From Bubalus kerabau (taxonomy: Eukaryota > Chordata > Mammalia > Artiodactyla > Bovidae), in NCBI RefSeq assembly GCF_029407905.1, contig NC_073646.1, forward strand, positions 15,828,001 to 15,892,000: a DNA stretch of 64,000 nt, written 5' to 3'. This document shows, one piece after another, positions 10,703 through 20,700 of this stretch (position 1 is the stretch's first letter; each line of letters opens with the position of its first letter). A program made the translations under genes and the position numbers. Below the pieces are notes generated by a model. That model saw only the letters and a list, made by a program, of their open reading frames with translations, ran no database searches and was not told where the DNA came from.

Positions 10703-10895
10703 TAGAGGCTAGAAGCTAATTTTCCCTGGATCTTTGCCCCCAGTGAAAAATGCACTTATCACGGAGGCAGAAACTGTCAGTGCAGGTACAAAGTTTATTG
10801 TTAGAGACAGAGCAGAACAAGCAGGACAGCACATAGAGAGACAGTTTGTTTAGTTGAGATAGAAGCAAGGCAGAGATGCACACGCATAAAAAAAG

Positions 10896-11379
10896 TGTTA
10901 GGGGAAGCACACTGATTGAAACCACCCACCCTGGCCAGGCACCATAGTAACCATTTGCATGAGTTGTTTTATGACAAGAGATCCTGATAAGGAATATGGA
11001 ACTAATAAGCCACCACCAACCGGAAGAGTTCAGGAAAGGTCTAAAGGAGACACCGCGTGTCCGTCCACTTCCCAGAATCCCTCTCGCTAGCATCCATCTT
11101 GGCTGAGTGATGCTTACACCACCAGGAAAGACTCTGAATTAGAATGATTGGCCAAAGACCACCCGGAAACTAATCCTATCACCATAAAACCTGAGACTGC
11201 GAGCCACAAGGCAGAGCAGTTCTCCTGGGTTCCCTTGCCCTACTGTTCTCCACCTGGGTGCCCTTTCCCGATAAAGTCTCTTGGTTTGTTAGCACATGTG
11301 TCTCCTCGGACAATTCATTTCTGAGTGTTAGATAAGAGCCCAGTTTGGGGCCCTGGAAAGGGTCCTCCTTCCTGCAACA
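10896..11379 (+). mobile_element. Solo LTR of a ruminant ERV, with 4-bp TSD
   Basis: A 484-bp unit begins with tgttagggg and ends in caaca. It is flanked by AAAG on both sides (10,892-10,895 and 11,380-11,383), which is the duplication length expected of class I ERVs. Inside are a TATA-like cataaaa (11,183-11,189), a GATAAA at 11,270-11,275 in the polyadenylation-signal position, and a U5-like 'gtgtctcctcggacaattca'. No internal retroviral sequence adjoins it, so it is a recombination product. It resembles an abundant bovine LTR type that I recognise by pattern. Confidence 0.75.
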
Positions 11380-11437
11380 AAAGGGTGTGTGTGTCCCTCC
11401 TTGTGAGGAGGAGTGCAGTAAAGAGGGGGTTAAGTCG

Positions 11438-11443
11438 TTTATA
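11438..11443 (-). promoter_or_regulatory. TATA box of the minus-strand LTR
   Basis: tttata on the plus strand reads TATAAA on the minus strand, in a GC-balanced context. Its spacing to the minus-strand AATAAA at 10,794-10,799 supports the LTR interpretation. Activity is not shown. Confidence 0.4.
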
Positions 11444-11743
11444 CAAGGCAGTTCTTCTGGGTCTTTGTCTTCCTTCAGGCCAGTTATCTGGTTTCTTTTT
11501 CCTCACTTGACCTACCGTGGGGCCCTCTTCTAAAGTGCACACACACCTCTCAGCCAAGAGGGATCTCAAAGTGAAGGCTTCTGGGAGGAGCAAGACTCAT
11601 TACAGCCTGGAATTATCCTCCGACTTTTGACTCCAATGAGCCTTTCTGCTTGTGTGTAGTGTCTCCCTTATCTTTTACTCAGAAGGGTCTTTCCCCCTCT
11701 TTGTCCTTGCCTTGATTATTCCCTTGAGGTGTTAACAAAAGAT

Positions 11744-12629
11744 CAGATCAGATCAGTCGCTCAGTCGTGTCCGACTCTTTGTGACCCCATGAATCGCAGC
11801 ACGCCAGGCCTCCCTGCCATTACCAACTCCCGGAGTTCACTCAGACTCACGTCCATCGAGTCAGTGATGCCATCCAGCCATCTCATCCTCTGTCGTCCCC
11901 TTCTCCTCCTGCCCCCAATCCCTCCCAGCATCAGAGTCTTTTCCAATGAGTCAACTCTTCGCATGAGGTGGCCAAAGTACTGGAGTTTCAGCTTTAGCAT
12001 CATTCTTTCCAAAGAAATCCCAGGGCTGATCTCCTTCAGAATGGACTGGCTGGATCTCCTTGCAGTCCAAGGGACTCTCAAGAGTCTTCTCCAACACCAC
12101 AGTTCAAAAGCATCAATTCTTCTGCGCTCAGCCTTCTTCACAGTCCAACTCTCACATCCATACATGACCACAGGAAAAAGCACAGCCTTGACTAGACGAA
12201 GCTTTGTTGGCCAAGTAATGTCTCTGCTTTTGAATATGCTATCTAGGTTGGTCATAACTTTCCTTCCAAGGAGTAAGCGTCTTTTAATTTCATGGCTGCA
12301 GTCACCATCTGTAGTGATTTTGGAGCCCAGAAAAATAAAGTCTGACACTGCTTCCACTGTTTCCCCATCTATTTCCCATGAAGTGGTGGGACTGGATGCC
12401 ATGGTCTTCGTTTTCTGAATGTTGAGCTTTAAGCCAACTTTTTCACTCTCCACTTTCACTTTCATCAAGAGGCTTTTGAGTTCCTCTTCACTTGCTGCCA
12501 TAAGAGTGGTGTCATCTGCATATCTGAGGTTATTGATATTTCTCCCGGCAATCTTGATTCCAGTTTGTGTTTCTTCCAGTCCATCGTTTCTCATGATGTA
12601 CTCTGCATATAAGTTAAATAAACAGGGTG
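11744..12629 (-). mobile_element. BovB LINE, 5'-truncated, with 9-bp TSD
   Basis: The 3' tail is (TGATC)n on the minus strand. ORF2 is open for about 290 codons (11,761-12,633). It covers the end of the reverse transcriptase, with the YADD catalytic motif in a 'RYADDTTLM' context, and the RTE C-terminal region with its 'ELWCWRRLLRVPW' block. The start is truncated just upstream of YADD. acaaaagat flanks it at 11,735-11,743 and 12,630-12,638; a few of these bases are shared with the element. A well-preserved and therefore relatively young copy. Confidence 0.9.
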
Positions 12630-12960
12630 ACAAAAGATAAAGACTGGCTATTTACCCTGTTTCTGTTGAGCAAATGGGGTCTGGTTGTAAATTCCTCAAC
12701 TGGAGCCCACCTATCTCTTGCCTCAGGAAACGCAAAGAGGAGGCTGGTTGATTGTAAATGTCCAACACGGAGCCTATCTATCTCCTACCTCGAGGACTCC
12801 AGCTCAAAGGATCCGGCTCTCCCCTCTGGATTTTCTGTCTTATGTTTTAGGCTGAGAAAGGGAAGGTACGGGGCCAGGCGACGGTGCCGCAGTGAGGTGC
12901 CTCGAATGCACAATGCAAGTTGCACTCAACGCAGGGTAGCCTTTCAAGAGGGAGAAGGCA

Positions 12961-13312
12961 GATGCTCCAAATCCTAGAACAGTCCTTCTGTGAAATTTTA
13001 TTGGTCCAAGCAAATCATGTGGCCAGCTCAGATTCAAGGTGGAGAAATAGACTCCACGATTTAAAGGGAAGAGCAGCAAAGTCATGTTATGAAGGGGTGT
13101 GTATACCAGGATATTACTACTTACTCTAGTAATCACTATAACTCCAATTTGACTCACAAGCACTGTCAGAACTGATCATCGCCATCTCCTAGTTCACACA
13201 GAGTGGGGCAGCAATTCAGAACATGTAGAAGTGTGAAGGATTTGATTCTGACAAAATGGATTTATTTGCATGAGTAATAGTGGGTCAGTGGGAGAAGCAA
13301 CAGATCTTCATA
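12961..13312. other. Unassigned, probably ancient repeat
   Basis: A segment with 'atgtggccagctcagattca' and 'ggtggagaaatagactcca' resembles an old mammalian repeat that I cannot name. No gene is visible. Confidence 0.35.
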
Positions 13313-14590
13313 TCAGGTGCGTCCCATCAGGTGGCCCAAGTATTGGAGCTTCAGATTCAGTATCAGTCCTTCCAATGAACATTCAGGACTGATTTCCTTT
13401 AGGATGGACTGCTTGGATCTCCTTGTTGTCCAAGGGACTCTCAAGAGTCTTCTCCAGCACCACAGTTCAAAAACATCAATTCTTTGGCGCTCAGCTTTCT
13501 TTATGGTCCGACTCTCACATCCATACATGACTACTGGAGAAAACATAGCTTTGAGTAGATGGACCTTTGTTGGCAAAGTAATGTCACTGCTTTTTAATGT
13601 GCTGTCTAGGTTGGTCATAGATTTTCTTCCAACGAGCAAACATCTTTTAATTTCATGGCTGCAGTCACCATTGGATTTTGAAGCCCTAGAAAATAAACTC
13701 TGTCACTGTTTCCATTGTTTCCCCAAACAGATGTTTCCCTATTTGCCTTGAAGTGATGGGACCCAATGCCTTGATCTTTGGTTTTGAATGTTGAATTTTA
13801 AGCCAGCTTTTTCACTCTCCTCTTTCACTTTCATCAAGAGGCTCTTTAGTTCCTCTTCACTTTCTGCCATAAGGGTGGTGTCATCTGCATATCTGAGGTT
13901 ATTGATATTTCTTCCACAATCTTGATTCCTGCTTGTGTTTCATCCAGCCTGGCATTTCACATGCTATACTCTGCATATAAGTTAACTAAGCAAGGTGACA
14001 ATACACAGCCTTGATGTACTCCTTTCCCAATTTGGAACCGATCCGTTGTTCTACATCCAGTTCTAACTGTTGCTTCTTGAACTGTGTACAGATTTCTAAG
14101 GAGGCAGGTCAGGTGGTCTGGTATTCCCATCTCTTTCAGAATTTTCCACAGTTTGTTGTGATTCACACACTCAAAGGCTTTGATATAGTCAATAAAGCAA
14201 TAGATGTTTTTCTGGAACTCTCTTGCTTTTGCTATGATCCAACGGATGTTGGCAATTTCTGGTTCCTCTGCCTTTTCTAAATCCAGCTTGAACATCTGTA
14301 AGTTCTCGGTTCACATACTGTTGAAGCCTGGCTTGGAGAATTTTGAGTGTTACTTTGCTAGTGTGTGAGATGAGTGCAATTGTGTGGTAGTTTGAAAATT
14401 CTATGGCATTTCCTTTATTTGGGATAGGAATGAAAACTGACCTTTTCCTGTCGTGTGGCTACTGCTGAGTTTTCCAAATTTGCTGGCATATAGAGTGCAG
14501 CACTTTAACAGCATCATCTTTTAGGACTTGAAATAGCTCAGCTGGAATTCTATCACCTCTACTAGTTTTGTTCATAATGATGCTTCCTAA

Positions 14591-15170
14591 AATCACTGCA
14601 GACGGTGACTGCAGCCATGAAATTAAAAGATGCTTACTCCTTGGAAGGAAAGTTATGACCAACCTAGATAGCATATTCAAAAGCAGAGACATTACTTGGC
14701 CAACAAAGGTCCGTCTAGTCAAGGCTATGCTTTTTTTCTGTGGTCATGTATGGATGTGAGAGTTGGACTGTGAAGAAAGCTGAGCGCCAAAGAATTGATG
14801 CTTTTGAACTGTGGTGTTGGAGAAGACTCTTGAGAGTCCCTTGGACTGCAAGGAGATCCAATCAGTCCATTCTGAAGGAGATCAGCCCTGGGATTTCTTT
14901 GGAAGGAATGATGCTAAAGCTGAAACTCCAGTACTTTGGCCACCTCATGTGAAGAGTTGACTCATTGGAAAAGGCTCTGATGCTGGGAGGGATTGGGGGC
15001 AGGAGGAGAAGGGGACAACAGAGGATGAGATGGCTGGATGGCATCACTGACTCGATGGACGTGAGTCTGAGTGAACTCCGGGAGTTGGTGATGGACAGGG
15101 AGGCCTGGCGTGCTATGATTCATGGGGTTGCAAAGAGTCGGACACAAATGAGCTACTGAACTGAACTGAG
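14591..15170 (+). mobile_element. BovB LINE 3' fragment nested in the old BovB, no TSD
   Basis: The plus-strand BovB begins in 'aatcactgcagacgg' and runs to the (TGAAC)n tail. The host BovB resumes at 'ggcccacttgac'. The intact site in the copy at 63,120-63,150 reads gatgcttcctaaggcccac, so the insertion lies between cctaa and ggccc without a duplicated target. ORF2 is open in pieces at 14,568-14,759 and 14,740-14,952. A stop codon (TGA) replaces the codon after HLM. Confidence 0.9.
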
Positions 15171-15645
15171 GGCCCACTTGACTTTGGACTCCAGGATGTC
15201 TGGCTCTAAGTGAGTGATCACACCATCGTGATTATCTGGATCATGAAGATAATTTTTGTATAGTTCTTCTATGTATTTTTGCCACCTCTTCTTAATATCC
15301 TCTGCTTCTCTTAGGTCCATACCATTTCTGTCCTTTATTGTGCCCATCTTTGCATGAAATATTCCCTTGTTATCTCCAATTTTCTTGAAGAGATCTCTAG
15401 TCTTTCCCATTCTATTGTTTTCCTCTATTTCTTTGCATTGATCAATGACGAAGGCTTTCTTATCTCTCCTTGCTATTCTTTGGAACTCTGCATTCAGATG
15501 GGTATATCTTTCCTTTTCTCCTTTGCCTTTAGTTTCTTTTGTTTTCTCAACATTTTGTAAGTCCTCCTTAGACAACCATTTTGCCTTTTTGCATTTGTTT
15601 TTCTTGGGGATGGTCTTGATCACTGCCTCCTGTACAATGTCACGA

Positions 15646-15784
15646 GTGAAGTGAAGTGAAGTGTTAATCGCTCAGTCGTGTCTGACTCTTTGGGATCCTA
15701 TGGAGTATAGCTAGCCAGGCTTTTCTGTCCGTGGAATTCTCCAGGCAAGAATACCAGAGTGGGTTGCCATTTCCTTCTCTAGGG
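15646..15784 (-). mobile_element. BovA-type SINE inside the old BovB, 12-bp TSD
   Basis: The tail side 'gtgaagtgaagtgaagtg' is followed by the complement of the A body, ending in 'gccatttccttctctaggg'. The tRNA head is absent. Flanks are acaatgtcacga (15,634-15,645) and acaatgtcatga (15,785-15,796), 12 bp with one difference. Confidence 0.9.
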
Positions 15785-15873
15785 ACAATGTCATGAACCT
15801 CTGTCCATAGTTCTTCAGGCACTCTATCAGTTCTAATCCCTGGAATCTATTTGTCACTTCTACTGTATAATCA

Positions 15874-16534
15874 ATAAAGCAGAAATAGATGTTTTTCTGG
15901 AACTCTCTCGCTGTTTCCATGATCCAGCGGATTTTTCTGGGCTCCAAAATCACTACAGATGAAGACTGCAGCCATGAAATTAAAAGATGCTTGCTCCTTG
16001 GAAGGAAAGTTATGACCAACTTAGATAGCATATTCAAAAGCAGAGACATTACTTGGCCAACAAAGGTCCGTCTAGTCAAGGCTATGGTTTTTCCTGTGGT
16101 CACGTATGGATGTGAGAGTTGGACTATGAAGAAGGCTGAGCGCCGAAGAATTGATGCTTTTCAACTGTGGTGTTGGAGAAGACTCTTGAGAGTCCCTTGG
16201 ACTGCAAGGAGATCCAACCAGTCCATTCTGAAGGAGATCAGCCCTGGGATTTCTTTGGAAGGAATGATGCTAAAGCTGAAACTCCAGTACTTTGGCCACC
16301 TCATGCGAAGAGTTGACTCATTGGAAAAGACTCTGATGCTGGGAGGGATTGGGGGCAGGAGGAGAAGGGGACGCCAGAGGATGAGATGGCTGGATGGCAT
16401 CACTGACTCAATGGACGTGAGTCTGAGTGAATTCCGGGAGTTGGTGATGGACAGGGATGCCTGGCGTGCTGTGATTCATGGGGTCACAAAGAGTCGGACA
16501 TGACTGATTGACTGATCTGATCTGATCTGATCTG
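15874..16534 (+). mobile_element. BovB LINE with 5' inversion (twin priming) and 12-bp TSD
   Basis: Perfect copies of actgtataatca flank it (15,862-15,873 and 16,535-16,546). The first 59 bp or so (15,874-15,932) are BovB RT-region sequence in minus orientation, for example the complement of 'ttccagaaaaacatc'. From about 15,933 the text switches to the plus-strand 3' part of BovB, starting after the YADD region, and ends with a (TGATC)n tail. The stretch of BovB between the two parts is missing. This is the layout left by twin priming. ORF2 is open from 15,889 to 16,503. Confidence 0.9.
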
Positions 16535-17278
16535 ACTGTATAATCATAAGTGATTTGATTTAGGTCATATCTAAATTGTCTAGTGGTTTACCGTACTTTC
16601 TTCAATTTAAGTCTGAATTTGGCAATAAGCAGTTCATAATCTGAGCCATAGTCAGCTCCCGGTCTTGTTTTTGCTGACTGTATAGAGCTTCTTCATCTTT
16701 GGCTGCAAAGAATGCAATCAGTCTGATTTTGTATTGACCATCTGGTGACATCCATGTGTAGAGTTATCTCTTGTGTTGTTAAAAGAGCGTGTTTGCTATG
16801 ACCAGTGTGTTCTCTTGGCAAAACTCTGTTAGCCTTTGCCCTGCTTCATTTTGTATTCCAAGGCCTAACTTGCCTGTTATTCCAGGTATCTCTTGACTTC
16901 TTACTTTTGCATTCCAGTCCCCTGTGATGAAAAGGACATCTATTTTTTGGTGTTAGTTCTAGAAGGTCTTGTTGGTCGTCATAGAACTGTTCACCTTCAG
17001 CTTCTTTGGCATTAGTAGTGCGGGCATAGACTGGGATTGCTGTGATATTGAATGGTTTGCCTTGGTAATGAACAAGAGATCATTCTGTCATTTTTGAGAC
17101 TGCACCCAAGTATTGCATTTCAGACTCTTTTGTTGACTATGAGGGCTACTCCCTTTCTTCTCAGGGATTTTTGCCCACAGTAGTAGATATAATGGTCATC
17201 TGAATTAAATTCACCCTTTGCAGTCCATTTTAGTTCACTGATTTCTGAAATGTCGATGTTCACTCTTGCCATCTTCTG

Positions 17279-17549
17279 TCTGCTGCTACTGCTGCTAAGT
17301 CACTACAGTGTGTCCGACTCTGTGTGACCCCATAGATGGAAGCCCACCAGGCTCCCCCATCCCTGGGATTCTCCAGGCAAGAACACTGGAGTGGGTTGCC
17401 ATTTCCTTCTCCAATGCGTGAAAGTGAAAAGTGAAAGCAAAGTCGCTCAGTCGTGTCCAACTCTTAGCGACCCCATAGACTGCAGCCTACCAGGCTCCTC
17501 TGTCCATGGGATTTTCCAGGCAAGAGTACTGGAGTGGGGTGCCATTGCC
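17279..17549 (-). mobile_element. BovA2 SINE with AGC-rich tail
   Basis: The copy starts with 'tgctgctactgctgctaag', the complement of an (AGC)n tail. Two A units follow, each containing 'ttctccaggcaaga' or 'ttttccaggcaagag'. The old BovB reads on beyond it. No clear target-site duplication could be read. Confidence 0.85.
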
Positions 17550-17619
17550 TAACCACTTCCAATTTACCTTGATTCATGGACCAACATTTCAGGTTCCTGT
17601 GCAATATTGTTCAAGTCAT

Positions 17620-18707
17620 CAGTTCAGTTCAGTTCAGTCGCTCAGTCGTGTCCTACTCTTTGTGACCCCATGAATTGCAGCACGCCAGGCCTCCCTGTCC
17701 ATCACCAACTCCCGGAGTTCATGCAAACTCATGTCCATCGAGTCGGTGATGCCATCCAGCCATCTCATCCTCTGTCATCCCCTTTTCCTCCTGCCCCCAA
17801 TCCCTCCCAGCATCAGAGTCTTTTCCAATGAGTCAACCCTTCGCATGAGGTGGCCAAAGTATTGGAGTTTCAGGTTCAGCATCATTCCTTCCAAAGAACT
17901 CCTAGGACTGATCTCCTTTAGAATGGACTGGTTGGATCTCCTTGTAGTCCATGGGACTCTCAAGAGTTTTCTCTAACACCACAGTTGAAAAGCATCAATT
18001 CTTTGGCGCTCAGCTTTCTTCACAGTCCAACTCTCACATCCATACATGACTACTGGAAAAACCACAGCCTTGACTAGACGGACCTTTGTTGGCCAAGTAA
18101 TGTCTCTGCTTTTGAATATGCTATCTAGGTTGGTCTTAAGTTTCCTTCCAAGGAGTAAGCATCTTTTAATTTCATGGCTGCAATCACCATCTGCAGTGAT
18201 TTTGGAGCCCCAAAAAATAAAGTCTGACACTGTTTCCACTGTTTCCCCATCTATTTCCCATGAAGTGATGGGACCAGATGCCATGATCGCAGTTTTCTCA
18301 ATGTTGAGCTTTAAGCCAACTTTTTCACTCTCCTCTTTCACTTTCATCAAGAGGCTTTTGAGTTCCTCTTCACTTTCTGCCATAAGGGTGGTGTCATCTG
18401 CATATCTGAGGTTATTGATATTTCTCCCGGCAATCTTGATTCCACCTTGTGTTTTTTCCAATCCAGCATTTCTCATGATGTACTCTGCATATAAGTTAAA
18501 TAAGCAGGATGACAATATACACCTTGACGTACTCCTTTTCCTGTTTGGAACCAGTCTGTTGTTCCATGTCCAGTTCTAACTGTTGCTTCCTGACCTGCAT
18601 ATAGGTTTCTCAAGAGGCAGGTCAGGTGGTCTGGTATTCCTATCTCTTTCAGAATTTTCCACAGTTTATTGTGATCCACACAGTCAAAGGCTTTAGCATC
18701 GTCAATA
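17620..18707 (-). mobile_element. BovB LINE, 5'-truncated, bordering the ERV
   Basis: It has a (TGAAC)n tail and an ORF2 open over 17,973-18,515 on the minus strand, including YADD and the RTE C-terminal block. A preceding segment in another frame (18,473-18,679) holds 'GIPDHLTCLLRNLYAG'. It stops within the RT region, exactly where ERV-related sequence begins. It could be the left remnant of the BovB whose right remnant is at 26,687-26,856. Confidence 0.85.
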
Positions 18708-18818
18708 GATGAGCCCTAATTCGAGCTATCATGGAATCATAAAAATCTAAGCCAATGGTCCTAGGTTGCATGATTAAAAAGCTTTAAAAAGGGCTTCACA
18801 GGAGATTACAGAGTTAAG

Positions 18819-20340
18819 ATGACTCCTGGAAACCTCCACACCTTGTGTGAGCTCAAGTGGCCAACCTTTGATATTGGATGGCCATCGGAGGGCACCTTTG
18901 ACCTGCCCACCTTCTGAGCAGTATATCAAGTGATCACAGGCACCCTGGGCACCCCAGTCAGTTCCATATATTGATTCCTGGCTCTTAATTGCTCAAAATA
19001 TGCCCCCCTGGGTTTGGTTCTGCACAAATGGAGAGAGGCAGAGTAAATTTTCGTGGCCCAGTCCCTGAAAGGGAAGAAGGATGGAATGATCAAGCCCATC
19101 TTCCCAGGATATCCTGAAGATGACCCCCCCTGATGCCCCTGCCATACCTCCCCCTGGTACCACCAGCTCCAGCACTGCCCCCACCTCATCACCTGCTGGA
19201 CAGCCCCCTCCTTCTGTGTCCTTAGCCACCACAAGTCCCAAGCCCCCAGCCGATGCGGAGGCGGTTTCGTACATCCCAGCAACCTGCTCAGTTGACTGCA
19301 GAACTCCAAATGTCTCTGTGGGAAACACAGAGCCCAGAGGTAAATAATGATAGTTCCACCTAGCCCAGCTGCTCCATCCCCTATTACCAGCCTTTCAGCA
19401 CAACCGACCTCCTAAACTGGAGACATCATATTCCTGCATACTCTGAAAAATCTCAAGCCATGATCGATCTTCTCTAGCCAATCTTCCAAACCTACCAGTC
19501 AACCTGGGATGACATTTGTCAACTCCTTCTAACTCTCTTCAGCACTGAAAAAAGGAGACACTTTCTGAAAGAAGCATGAAAGTGTCTCCAAGGGCAGGCC
19601 GCAGCTACCACTCTTGATGTTGAGAGATGGTCCCAAGACTCGGCCCCAGAGATAAGACCAGAATGGAACTTCAACACCCAAGCTGGCCAGAACGTCTTGA
19701 ATCAATACTGTAATGCCTTTCTCCATGGGCTCCAGGCCAGGGCCAAGAAGCCAACCAACATGTCAAAAACCACCATGGTAATCCAGAAACCAATGAGTCA
19801 CCAACAGATTTCTGTGAGAGTTTATGTGAGGTCTTCTGGACCTACACTCCTTTTGACCTCGAAGCAGCTGAAAACCAGTGAATGGTCCATGCTGTCTTTG
19901 TGGCCCAATCCTACACCGACATCCACCAAAAACTCTAGAAACTTGAAGGCTTCGCTGGAATGATCTCCGCTCAGTTATTGGAAGTGGCGAATTAAAAGTT
20001 TTTGTGAACTGAGACCGTGAAGCCTGGTGGGCAGCCAACAAATGAGTGAAACAGGTGTCCCTGTTAGCAGCGGCACTGGGAAACCCAGACCCCAGTAGAC
20101 GCCTGGCCCCACCACGCAAAGGGAGGATGCAGAGAAGACCACCGCTATGGCAGCATCAGTGTGCCTACTGCGAAGAGGCCAGGCGCTGGAAGAATCTATG
20201 CCCATGTCAAAAGGAGATGGGAGCCCCACCAGGAAAGGGAACTTCACCCAGTGGAGGAAAATACAGGCCCGAGCCAGCAGTCCATGACGATCTCATTGGA
20301 CTGGCCAGGGCAGACTCAGACTAGGGGAGACCAGGCTCCT
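18819..20340 (+). pseudogene. ERV gag pseudogene (matrix, proline-rich linker, capsid, nucleocapsid)
   Basis: Structural polyprotein remnant. Matrix: a 'WPTFDIGWP' motif follows the first ATG (18,819), with a stop at 18,916 and a frame change before a second matrix block containing 'PPWVWF'. No N-terminal myristoylation glycine is seen. A proline-rich region lies at about 19,120-19,350. Capsid: the 'PFSTTDLLNW' block near 19,390 and the major homology region at about 19,783-19,835 ('NESPTDF'). Nucleocapsid: one zinc knuckle at 20,160-20,201, Cys-X2-Cys-X4-Arg-X4-Cys, where the third metal ligand, normally His, is Arg (CGC, 20,184-20,186). Confidence 0.85.
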
Positions 20341-20700
20341 TGCTCCTAGGTCCCCAGGAGCCCATGGTCAAAATGGTGATAGGGGACCAACCAATGACAT
20401 TTATGGGACACTGGCACTGAACAGTCAGTGGTGATTGAACCTGTGACCCCTGCTCACAGGATGGAAGACAACTATTATGGGAGCCACTGGAACACAGACT
20501 GCCTGTCCCTTTTGTTGGCCCTGAAACTGCCAGCTAGGCGGTCATCTAGTGACTTACGAGTTCCTGTACTTGCCAGAGTGTCCCATACCTCGGCTGGGAA
20601 GGGACCTATTGACTAAGCTCAGGGCCCAAATAACGTTTGCTCCCGGAGAACCGGCAAGCCTCACCCTAGGAAAAAGGAAAGGCCCTGCTGATGTCTGTGA
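20341..20700 (+). pseudogene. ERV protease pseudogene
   Basis: Aspartic protease remnant that would process the viral polyproteins. The active-site triplet Asp-Thr-Gly is intact at 20,407-20,415 in an 'LWDTGTEQSVV' context. The frame stays open to about 20,616 and then closes. Downstream sequence in another frame continues the Gag-Pro-Pol order. No readthrough or frameshift signal could be assigned because the junction is degraded. Confidence 0.75.

Larger units (their letters stand above)
10735..12960 (-). mobile_element. Probable ERV LTR, minus strand, opened by a solo LTR and a BovB
   Basis: On the minus strand a TATAAA (11,438-11,443) is followed, once the solo LTR is discounted, about 150 bp later by AATAAA (10,794-10,799) and a U5-like segment. 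This spacing fits U3-R-U5. The left edge could be the TG/CA at about 10,735. The right edge is not resolved and lies somewhere in 12,640-12,970. Family and class are not assigned. The alternative is a degraded non-LTR 3' end. Confidence 0.4.
13313..17617 (-). mobile_element. Old BovB LINE, minus strand, opened by four insertions
   Basis: Segments at 13,313-14,590, 15,171-15,645, 15,797-15,873, 16,547-17,278 and 17,550-17,617 read in order as one BovB. They run from the RTE C-terminal region through YADD and the N-terminal RT to the endonuclease domain. The last 3' part of the element is missing. The coding frame is broken in several places. In the endonuclease SDH motif near 16,635-16,650 the His codon reads Tyr (SDYELL). 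About 2.6 kb of BovB is present, against about 3.2 kb for a full element. Length and divergence suggest an early insertion. Confidence 0.85.

Noticed and set aside
11729..12418. A 229-codon plus-strand open frame with repeated Ser/Leu/Pro-rich text
   Set aside because: It is the antisense of BovB ORF2. The same antisense text recurs at 13,317, 18,046, 46,371, 59,431 and 61,758, which follows from the repeat and not from a gene.
17600..18730. Possible TSD for the BovB at 17,620-18,707
   Set aside because: The flanks (ttcaagtcatc and gatgagcccta) share nothing convincing, consistent with the deletion proposed at its right edge.
18708..19100. Search for a hidden 5' LTR of the ERV
   Set aside because: No stretch before gag resembles the 3' LTR at 26,243-26,686, and no primer-binding site follows. 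The left border is BovB.
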